DNA of 26,624 bases from Phoronis australis (taxonomy: Eukaryota > Phoronida > Phoronidae): NCBI GenBank assembly GCA_002633005.1, contig NMRA01000107.1, positions 727,169 through 753,792 of the forward strand, read 5' to 3'. The notes under the pieces are model-generated. The model had not been told where the DNA came from, did no database searches, and saw nothing but the letters and a program-made list of their open reading frames with translations. Shown piece after piece: positions 22,601-26,624 of this stretch. Both the position numbers and the translations under genes were made by a program. Position 1 is the first letter of the stretch; every line of letters starts with the position of its first letter.

Positions 22601-25600
22601 ATAGACTACTGAATGGGACTCATTTACCTGCCTGCCTGTCTGCCGGTTTGCCTGCCTGCCAGCATGTCTGCCTGCCAGCATGTCTGCCTGCCTACCAACC
22701 TGCCTGCTTGCCTGCCTGCTTGCCTACATATATATTTTAAATATATATATATATAGTGCTTACCTGGCATTCGCTGCTGGATTGTCCATAGAGCTGCTGG
22801 CACTGGTCGTCAGCGGTGTACATCTGTCCTGGCAAGCGAGCCATATGTGCCGCCCACAGCTCTGGGTCTCCGTGTGTAGCTGGATCCTTCAAGCAATCAC
22901 GATAGCTGAAAATGATTGGTCACTTCCTCAGCTTCAAATCACACTTTTCTTTTTGCAATGCACATTCTCACAAAGTACATGCATGCTACCACATCGCATG
23001 TACATGGGATTAACCCAACAGAGAAACTATTGAAGTGCTTCAATGAAACCTTGATCATGTGGGTATACAATGGGACACTAGTAGAATCAGTGCAGACATT
23101 TGCGAAAAAGGTGTAAAAGCTTTTCTCATGAGGAAAAATGTAATGTGTGTGACCAACACACGTATACACACATTAAAGTACATGCTCAAGATTATCCGTA
23201 ATATCATAAATGTCCAAATTTATTTCGGTGCCATTTTAGTGTTTATTTTTCGCGGCCAAAGGGGGGGCAAGACCCCTTCCCGTCAATATTAAGTCGGAGA
23301 CCAATGGAGGTGGAACTCAGAAGAATTAGAAAATGCTGTCTTCAGTCAAACCCGTAGCGCTTATGACGATGACGCCCTGCTCGACCAGTCGTATTCTGAA
23401 GAATCTGCAGGACACTATCCAGCACGAACTGGTCTACACATAGGCGGATCCAAGGGGTCAAGGGGTCGGGACTCCCTTTTTGCTTGATTTTAGTGAGATC
23501 AAATCTATAATTTTCAAATTATTGACTTGGTCCCCCCCTTTAAAAAGTCCTTGACCGACCCCCTCTCCTTAAAAGTCGTGGATCCGCCCCTGCTGCGTTT
23601 GATCTTGTGTCGTCGTAAAACTGAATATTGAAAATAGTCCATTTTCGCTCTAAAACTGTGTCGTAAATGCACACCGGGGCCTCATTCAGTTGCACCTATA
23701 TCATGCAAGTCTGTAATATTTAACAGTTAAACGTAGGTCTGATCAAGTCTAAAGTTAAACCTGGTTTAAGATCTTAATACAAATCTAAAGAATATAGACT
23801 TCGTTGTTGAAATGAAAACTGACTTAGACCAGGGCCCCGTCTCTAATCTTTGTTCTCGAAACGAACTCGAAACTATTTTTGGCTATTTCCCTGCTCCTTT
23901 TGTGCGCACTTAAGATAATTGGTTATCAGACTGTGCTCGAATACATTATAGTTTATGCATAGGAGTTTCTAGGTCAAGTTTGCCCTTGAAGACCCTTATA
24001 TTCGTGCTACAAACTCGAGTAAAAACTCGAAATTTCGAGTTCAAACTCGAACTTATTGCTTTAATATTGGGTTTACAAACTGTGAACTAAGGGCAATAAA
24101 TTATCTACGTAAGTTATTGTGTACTCGAGCATAGAATAATAGACATTTATCTTGAGTTCGCCCAAAAGTAGAGTAGAAAATGCCAAACCTAATTTCGAGT
24201 TCCATTTCGAGTAAAAAGATTGGAGACAGGGCCCAGGTCTAAACTGGAGTTAAACCAGGTTTTACTAGACCACTGGTCTAAAAGTTAAGCCACCTTTATG
24301 AAATGCAGATTATCTTTAAGCCTGGTCTAAGTCCAGTTTAAACCAGGTTTAACTTTAAACCACCTTTATGAAATCGGCTGTAAACGTTTAATAATATTCT
24401 GTCGCCATGTATTTCTGATGAAGTGCTGCTGGCAAGATTTAGTGAATGTTTACAAGTTTCTGGCTATATAGAAAGGTCAGGGGCCATGGCCATACACCAG
24501 AGTCTGTGATCAAGTGTGGCTTATTCGCAGGACCTACGCTGCACAATGCATAGACTGGCTTTCTCGACGAACGGCAAAATATCTGAAAACAACACCTGCT
24601 ACAACAAGAAAATTACGAACATTAAGTACGATTTTGAAAACTTGAGTATTAACCGCTTGTGCAGTATACATTCATACCCCAGAGTGTTCTTGAAATCTTG
24701 CACTGAACAGGAGGAGAAGTAAAACGTGTTATGTAGGTTGCTGTTTCCTCCATTTGGATCCATGATATGGTTTGCTTCTGCGCATCCGCTACTTCCGCCG
24801 TCGTGACGGGCACCCAAACTGAAAATAAAATGGAGAAATGTATTCAAAGCGCCCACGTGGAATTTGATAGCTCTTGGAAACGTGATGCAAGATTCACCCT
24901 GGCCATCTTGTGAATAATTCAGACAGTCCAGAACAATAAAATCACGGTAGTGTTCTGCTATTTGAGAAGAGCGAGGTATCTTGCTGTAAATGGCTTCGGA
25001 TTTACCAAATGCTGAGAACGGTGCTATTAGCATTTTTCTCCGACCAGTGCGTAGTTAAAGCCGAGGCGGCACTGCAAACCGTGGTCCATGGCTCCAAGGT
25101 AAAAATACGCAGTTAGAACTTACTCAAACTATTCCTGAGAAAAATTGAAAACGTAACGGTATCACCGATAATGTGTCGTGAATTATTTAACCAGTAACGT
25201 TCCTCTGGCTTCCTTCAGGGCTTTCGCCGTGAATTTGTAAGAAACTCGACGACTCCAAGTACAGCTGTGGTGTTTTGAAAACAGTAGGACCTTTAAACTC
25301 TGACAACATACTTATGGCCTAACTCGTGAGCTGCGATGCTGATACACTTAAATCCACCGTGAGACTCGGACAGTGACACCGAACGGCTGGACGAGCAAAT
25401 GCCGGCAACCGGAGCATATCCTGAAACAAATAATGTAGTGTCAAACTACGTTGGTTTCTACGCATATTCTTGCCCCCATGGCAATTTCTCTAGAACATTA
25501 TTGCATTTTGAATTGGAATTCGACTTAATACCATTAACGTATATACATTCGTCCAGGAAGTCATTACAAGGAGAGGCCAAATGGCTAACCAACGATTGTT

Positions 25601-26029
25601 GGTGTTCTTGCTCAAGTAACTGCAAAATTTTTGCTTGTTTGAGAAGAAAAATATTAATGTAATTGGAAAGAGAAGCCCTATGTCTACATAGTGTATTCTA
25701 AAGGGCGTAATTATGTTTTGGACGCACCCAGTCGGAAATTCACATTAATTACGAGACATTTCCGGGTCTGTAGTTCACCAGAAACCAATGTAACTCTGTG
25801 ACACTTTTGTGTTTTGAAAAAGTTGGTGGAAAACTGGATGTTTAGGTAATCCTTGGAACCCAGAAAATTGAATAGCTATCAGCAGATATAGCTAGATTGA
25901 ACTCACCGTGGATGATCTGAGGGTAAAGCTGAAAAAACAGCTTCATAACATACGCCGGTTTTAATAAAAAATGCGAATAAAACAAAAATACCTGCAGCAG
26001 CCGTTGACCCCATATGCGTGAGATCGAGA
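10463..26029 (-). CDS. ADAMTS-like M12B metalloprotease gene (eight exons, N-terminus missing)
   Basis: Joined exons in transcript order: 25992-26029, 25312-25420, 24678-24818, 22764-22905, 21877-22024, 12986-13096, 11083-11229, 10463-10626. All introns are GT-AG and all phases agree, giving 999 nt of continuous frame (332 residues plus TAA). The product should be a secreted, calcium- and zinc-dependent protease acting in the extracellular matrix. Order: end of the catalytic domain, ADAMTS-type disintegrin-like and Cys-rich region, Thr-rich linker, two six-Cys modules. No thrombospondin type 1 repeat is seen in the joined frame. Signal peptide, prodomain and the first half of the catalytic domain would lie to the right of the window. 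The intron 13097-21876 holds the transposon nest. The joins rest on phase, splice sites and domain continuity, not on transcripts. Confidence 0.8.
10627..11082 (-). other. intron of the metalloprotease gene
   Basis: Between the two six-Cys module exons. No repeat recognised. Confidence 0.6.
11083..11229 (-). CDS. metalloprotease exon: first six-Cys PLAC/ShK-like module
   Basis: A 147-nt exon between TTATCCAATAG and GTAAGG, phase 1 at both ends. It encodes CED, a 15-residue spacing to the second Cys, then C-x10-C-x8-CC-x2-C (SMCKTSALSYWCCKSC). The pattern resembles PLAC domains at the C-terminus of several ADAMTS proteins and, more loosely, ShK domains. The symmetric phase makes it easy to duplicate or skip. 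Confidence 0.75.
11403..12288 (+). repeat. possible LTR or promoter-like segment in an intron
   Basis: A TATA-type box (TTATATAAGAG, 11914-11924) and an AATAAA (12234-12239) lie in the order expected for an LTR. A TG start near 11403 and an end in ...TTCAATGCCCA just before TGGCTCC (primer-site-like) are possible. No second copy and no coding region are present, so this is only a suggestion. Confidence 0.2.
12986..13096 (-). CDS. metalloprotease exon: Thr-rich mucin-like linker
   Basis: A 111-nt exon between TTTATTGCAG and GTAACG, phase 1 at both ends. It encodes a Ser/Thr/Pro-rich peptide (for example ATPPTTKSTTKATTRAPT) with no cysteine, which would suit an O-glycosylated spacer between the protease part and the C-terminal modules. 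An open frame on the plus strand (12937-13119) is its shadow. Confidence 0.65.
13097..13455 (-). other. intron sequence left of the transposon nest
   Basis: Host intron between the Thr-rich exon and the left LTR. It ends in the direct repeat CTATC at 13447-13451, repeated just right of the LTR. Confidence 0.5.
14201..14479. mobile_element. MITE, CAGNGGCGGATC family, with 5-bp target duplication
   Basis: Ends CAGTGGCGGATTTAGAA and, inverted, CAGAGGCGGATCCAGGA. Flanked by GAATA at 14196-14200 and 14480-14484. It is 279 bp, with no coding capacity, nested in the 1.77-kb element. Confidence 0.75.
14708..14855. mobile_element. second MITE of the same end type
   Basis: Ends CAGGGGCGGATCCAGGA and, inverted, CAGTGGTGGACTTAG; 148 bp. 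The other copy of the host element lacks it at the matching site (near 23263), which gives a rough empty site. The target duplication is unclear in the G-run. Confidence 0.65.
15046..15200. mobile_element. third MITE-like insert, shared by both copies of the host element
   Basis: Begins GGGCGGATCCAGG and ends in decayed TTGATC(CG) repeats. The matching insert at 23440-23592 is better preserved at its right end (GTGGATCCGCCCCTG). Being at the same place in both copies, it entered before the host element spread here. Confidence 0.55.
15922..16105. mobile_element. truncated inverted copy of the 1.77-kb element's right end
   Basis: Starts AGCCGATTTCATAAAGGTGG and follows the reverse complement of about 15380-15564 with its AACCAGGTTTAA-type repeats. 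It is cut off at the N at 16106. Confidence 0.8.
16107..16223. repeat. 117-bp exact duplicate of 15770-15886
   Basis: All 117 bases match LTR positions 15770-15886 at an offset of 337. The copy starts directly after the single N at 16106 and interrupts the truncated inverted-repeat element. Perfect identity beside an N, next to diverged LTRs, points to a misjoin in assembly. Confidence 0.9.
16236..17695 (-). mobile_element. 5'-truncated LINE (Jockey/CR1/L2-like), decayed
   Basis: Minus-strand pieces of a non-LTR reverse transcriptase in four frames. The block LNPHKAAGQDEISPHILK lies near 17620. Next come GFRNHRSCETQL and LDFSKAFDKV (17247-17360), then SGVPQDSVLGPALFILYIND and the catalytic FADD (17004-17015). 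The C-terminal part follows (QYLGVTLTNNLSW, RRAARFVLNDHSRYSSV at about 16530-16600) and the usual SFFPSTILLWNRLP end near 16300. There is no endonuclease and no 5' part. It begins inside gypsy sequence downstream of the integrase, so it inserted into the gypsy element. Frameshifts and stops show it is dead. Confidence 0.88.
17695..18530 (-). pseudogene. Ty3/gypsy-type integrase, frame-broken
   Basis: N-terminal zinc-binding region with HES and CRSCDIC (about 18380-18505). The second His position of the HHCC finger is Tyr, and a stop lies just before VASKV. The core has the first Asp in AIDLVG (18297-18299), the second in SDRG (18119-18121) and a Glu in LMKE shortly after. The C-terminal part has DWNRYLPAVLFASREVPQSN (about 17930-17990). 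At least two frameshifts break it. The tail LARKCLYNAQGIHKRYYYKK leads into the LINE. Confidence 0.85.
18530..19150 (-). pseudogene. pol linker between protease and integrase
   Basis: The frame follows the protease after an in-frame TAG: LADSTKRWLPVIKTALQ, GADLIIGDVPGALDTRNV, then a basic AVTTFVQAERRK-type stretch and VKKLWEQAEAK. These are blocks seen between protease and integrase in elements with the integrase-first order. No reverse transcriptase or RNase H motif is present, and there is no room for them. Confidence 0.65.
19152..19556 (-). pseudogene. gag zinc knuckle and retropepsin start
   Basis: A CCHC-type knuckle CFFCHKAGHLARDS (about 19374-19415) has its last Cys changed to Ser. 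A protease active-site-like VLRDTAC (about 19188-19211) has DTA in place of DTG/DSG. The frame stops at TAG right after SLVCQK. The two changed key residues support a dead copy. Confidence 0.75.
19544..20105 (-). pseudogene. gag, SCAN-like capsid region
   Basis: The N-terminal part is a charged coiled-coil-like stretch (QAEGKAEAEERRQAREAEER, about 19970-20030). After a frame change and a stop (near 19918) the capsid-like part follows: MSLSPLLTGKGLQVYTSLP, DYATLKRALMKRYELTEEGF, ETAYQLVVRIQRYIDRWLEM (about 19640-19882). This is the pattern of gag proteins with a SCAN-like fold. A second frame change precedes the zinc-knuckle frame. Confidence 0.75.
20106..20177 (-). promoter_or_regulatory. gypsy leader with candidate primer-binding site
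   Basis: On the minus strand the right LTR ends GTGACA, followed after two bases by TGGTGAGAACGCCAGG (about 20160-20175). A TGG start at this distance is where a tRNA primer site is expected. I cannot name the tRNA. Confidence 0.45.
20178..21115 (-). repeat. right LTR (5' LTR for the minus-strand element) with SINE insert
   Basis: Matches the left LTR over about 690 bp once the 237-bp SINE and its 9-bp duplication are removed. On the minus strand it starts TGTTTTATT and ends GTGACA. It is next to the gag leader, as expected for a 5' LTR. Divergence from the left LTR means old age or separate origins. Confidence 0.82.
20251..20487 (-). mobile_element. tRNA-derived SINE with 9-bp target duplication
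   Basis: Minus orientation. The tRNA-like head lies at the right, with B box GGTTCGAGTCC (20422-20432) in a perfect 5-bp T stem and an A-box-like TGGTCTGGTTGATAAGCG. An A-rich tail (T-run on the plus strand) lies at 20251-20257. TGCGACGAT flanks it at 20242-20250 and 20488-20496; the left LTR shows the equivalent unoccupied site. Confidence 0.85.
21116..21876 (-). other. intron sequence right of the transposon nest
   Basis: No exon recognised on the minus strand. The plus-strand frame at 21516-21731 has no known domain. Host intron up to the donor at 21871-21876. Confidence 0.45.
21877..22024 (-). CDS. metalloprotease exon: ADAMTS-type Cys-rich part
   Basis: A 148-nt exon between TTTTGTTTAG and GTAAAT. 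It has CRALWCKTTGNYCG, then SPAAKGTDCG and KWCINGNCV, a close match to the ADAMTS disintegrin-like signature 'C..LWC...C......ADGT.CG..KWCI.G.CV'. It ends in phase 1 before an 8.8-kb intron. Confidence 0.88.
22025..22626 (-). other. intron of the metalloprotease gene
   Basis: Intron between the exons at 21877 and 22764. No repeat or gene recognised here. Confidence 0.55.
22627..22757. repeat. TGCC and AT microsatellites
   Basis: Imperfect TGCC/TGCT tetranucleotide array (about 22627-22727) followed by an AT run to 22756. It lies directly beside the donor of the exon at 22764. Confidence 0.9.
22764..22905 (-). CDS. metalloprotease exon: start of disintegrin-like region
   Basis: A 142-nt exon between ATTTTCAG and GTAAGC. 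It has YRDCLKDP and LPGQMYTADDQCQQLYG, which fits the ADAMTS pattern 'LPG..Y.A..QC...FG.....C'. It ends in phase 0. The intron upstream of it (22906-24677) holds a transposon copy. The intron downstream starts with AT and TGCC simple repeats. Confidence 0.85.
23440..23592. mobile_element. MITE of the GGCGGATCC end type
   Basis: Ends AGGCGGATCCAAGG and, inverted, CAGGGGCGGATCCACGA. Same position as the insert at 15046 in the other copy. Confidence 0.65.
23833..24233. mobile_element. 401-bp inverted-repeat element with 3-bp target duplication
   Basis: Ends GGCCCCGTCTCTAATCTTT and, inverted, GGCCCTGTCTCCAATCTTT. Flanked by CAG at 23830-23832 and 24234-24236. The empty site is visible in the sister element at 15416-15429 (GACCAGGTCTAAAC). 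The inside is rich in CTCGAAA and TTCGAGT in both orientations. A 3-bp duplication fits PIF/Harbinger- or CACTA-type elements; no transposase is present. Confidence 0.85.
24380..24677 (-). other. intron of the metalloprotease gene
   Basis: Host intron between the transposon copy and the donor of the Met-turn exon. Frames here have no domain. Confidence 0.5.
24678..24818 (-). CDS. metalloprotease exon: third zinc ligand and Met-turn
   Basis: A 141-nt exon between TTATTTTCAG and GTATGA. Its first T completes Asn, then LGARHDGG supplies the third zinc His and the Asp typical of M12B. A Met-turn follows (NHIMDPNGG), then FYFSSCSVQDFKNTL, the usual end of the catalytic domain. The exon ends in phase 2 and joins the exon at 22905. 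Confidence 0.88.
24819..25311 (-). other. intron splitting the zinc site
   Basis: 493-nt intron with GTATGT donor and TTATTTTCAG acceptor. No repeat recognised. Confidence 0.7.
25312..25420 (-). CDS. metalloprotease exon: zinc-site exon
   Basis: A 109-nt exon between TTTGTTTCAG and GTATGT. It reads YAPVAGICSSSRSVSL and ends with IAAHELGH followed by AA, the first two bases of the next codon. HELGH is the first half of the metzincin zinc site HExxHxxGxxH; the Glu is the catalytic base. The third His is in the next exon. Confidence 0.85.
25421..25991 (-). other. intron of the metalloprotease gene
   Basis: Phases allow direct joining of the exons on either side. A 22-nt segment between AG and GT near 25917-25938 looks exon-like but would break the frame. 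Confidence 0.6.
25992..26029 (-). CDS. metalloprotease exon: short catalytic-domain exon
   Basis: A 38-nt exon between TTTTTCAG and GTATTT. It encodes LDLTHMGSTAAAG, matching the 'DLT...AG' stretch before the conserved cysteine strand of reprolysins. It starts with the third base of a codon and ends in phase 1, joining directly to the exon at 25420. Confidence 0.65.
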
Positions 26030-26624
26030 CTGAAAAATATATAGAAACATTTATTTAGAAATTATTTACTATCACGAAAATCTTTTCTCAATACAGTCAC
26101 TGATGTATGTATCACCCAGATCTTTTGAGCTTGGTACACAGGCAAGTGACAGCTTACGTCAGTCATCCAAGGTTAATTGTGCTAGTAAATTCAACTAAAT
26201 AGAACGTTCCTTGACATTCTACAGAGAACAACATCATTAGTCAAATACGTTCGGCTCTCAAAATCCTTTGAAGAAGTTAACGGAAATTGAAGGTGCATAA
26301 GTAGTACTCTCACCCAAATGAATCTATTAAGGGTACAGTGTATTAATTTCTTTATTGTGGTAATCAAAGTGCACTTAGTGACGCTAAAACTCAAGTTGCG
26401 GCTTTTAACAAGTAAAGACACACTGTGGCAGTTGCATGGAAAACTTCGGCAGAAGCAACAGCAATGGAGTTCCTAGAGTAAAAAAGATTAAATACTAGGA
26501 ATTGATTTTGATATCTGATGTTACAAAAATGCCATGCTTTTCTTCCTGTATGTGGTAACAATCTGGAGATAACTCTGACAAGATATTAATAACGTGGGCG
26601 CACCCAGGGAGGGGGGGGGCTCGG
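26030..26624. other. no exon recognised
   Basis: Upstream part of the metalloprotease gene, probably intron. The window ends in a G-run after GGGCGCACCCAGGGAG, perhaps the edge of another repeat. Confidence 0.4.

Larger units (their letters stand above)
22985..24379. mobile_element. second copy of the 1.77-kb inverted-repeat element, left end lost
   Basis: Follows the copy at 13791-15564 from about its position 13950 onwards. Shared blocks include TTGAAGTGCTTCAATGAAA, CACATTAAAGTAC and the GTTTGATCTTGTGTCGTC stretch. It ends in the same terminal repeat (24360-24379). The left terminal repeat is absent. It lies in the intron between the Met-turn exon and the LPGQ exon of the metalloprotease gene. 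Confidence 0.82.

Noticed and set aside
22627-22757. CRISPR-like array
   Set aside because: Tetranucleotide microsatellite without spacers, in animal DNA.
22680-23033. Plus-strand 117-codon frame beginning with a Cys/Leu-rich repeat
   Set aside because: It reads the TGCC microsatellite and then the antisense of the LPGQ exon.
25917-25938. 22-nt exon-like segment between AG and GTGAGT on the minus strand
   Set aside because: Including it would break the frame between the exons at 25992 and 25420, which join perfectly without it.

Overview
The window is genomic DNA of a non-vertebrate animal. Evidence: genes split by GT-AG introns in both directions, secreted ADAMTS-type metalloprotease exons, a LINE, a Ty3/gypsy element, tRNA-derived SINEs and many short inverted-repeat DNA transposons. 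Nothing looks prokaryotic. The species cannot be named from the sequence. There is a 412-nt assembly gap (1101-1512) and single Ns at 7203 and 16106.

Main gene (minus strand, about 10463-26029): eight exons can be joined by hand with every splice phase agreeing. They encode 332 residues plus stop of an ADAMTS-like M12B (reprolysin) zinc metalloprotease. In order: end of the catalytic domain with a zinc site split by an intron, Met-turn, disintegrin-like and cysteine-rich part, a Thr/Ser/Pro-rich mucin-like linker, and two tandem six-cysteine PLAC/ShK-like modules, the last ending in TAA. The N-terminus lies beyond the right edge. Two introns are full of transposons.

Second gene (plus strand, about 6215-8919): a small protein-kinase-like gene with the glycine loop and VAIK-type lysine in one exon and the catalytic loop and DFG in another. 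It lacks the usual HRDLK lysine and carries a one-base frame break in an A5 run.

Transposon nest (13456-21115, inside the 8.8-kb intron 13097-21876): a decayed Ty3/gypsy-type element on the minus strand with gag, zinc knuckle, protease and integrase. Integrase follows protease with no reverse transcriptase between, the Gmr1-like domain order. It is interrupted by a 5'-truncated LINE and flanked by two divergent LTRs. The left LTR holds a 1.77-kb terminal-inverted-repeat element that itself holds three MITEs; the right LTR holds a tRNA-derived SINE. A second copy of the 1.77-kb element lies in another intron of the protease gene and holds a different 401-bp element with a 3-bp target duplication.

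Left third (1-6000): mostly unassigned. It holds a divergent inverted repeat around the gap, a decayed retroelement nuclease-like fragment (3711-4118), and two possible terminal exons of unknown genes. A 112-bp fold-back element lies at 9569-9680 and a tRNA-derived SINE at 10246.
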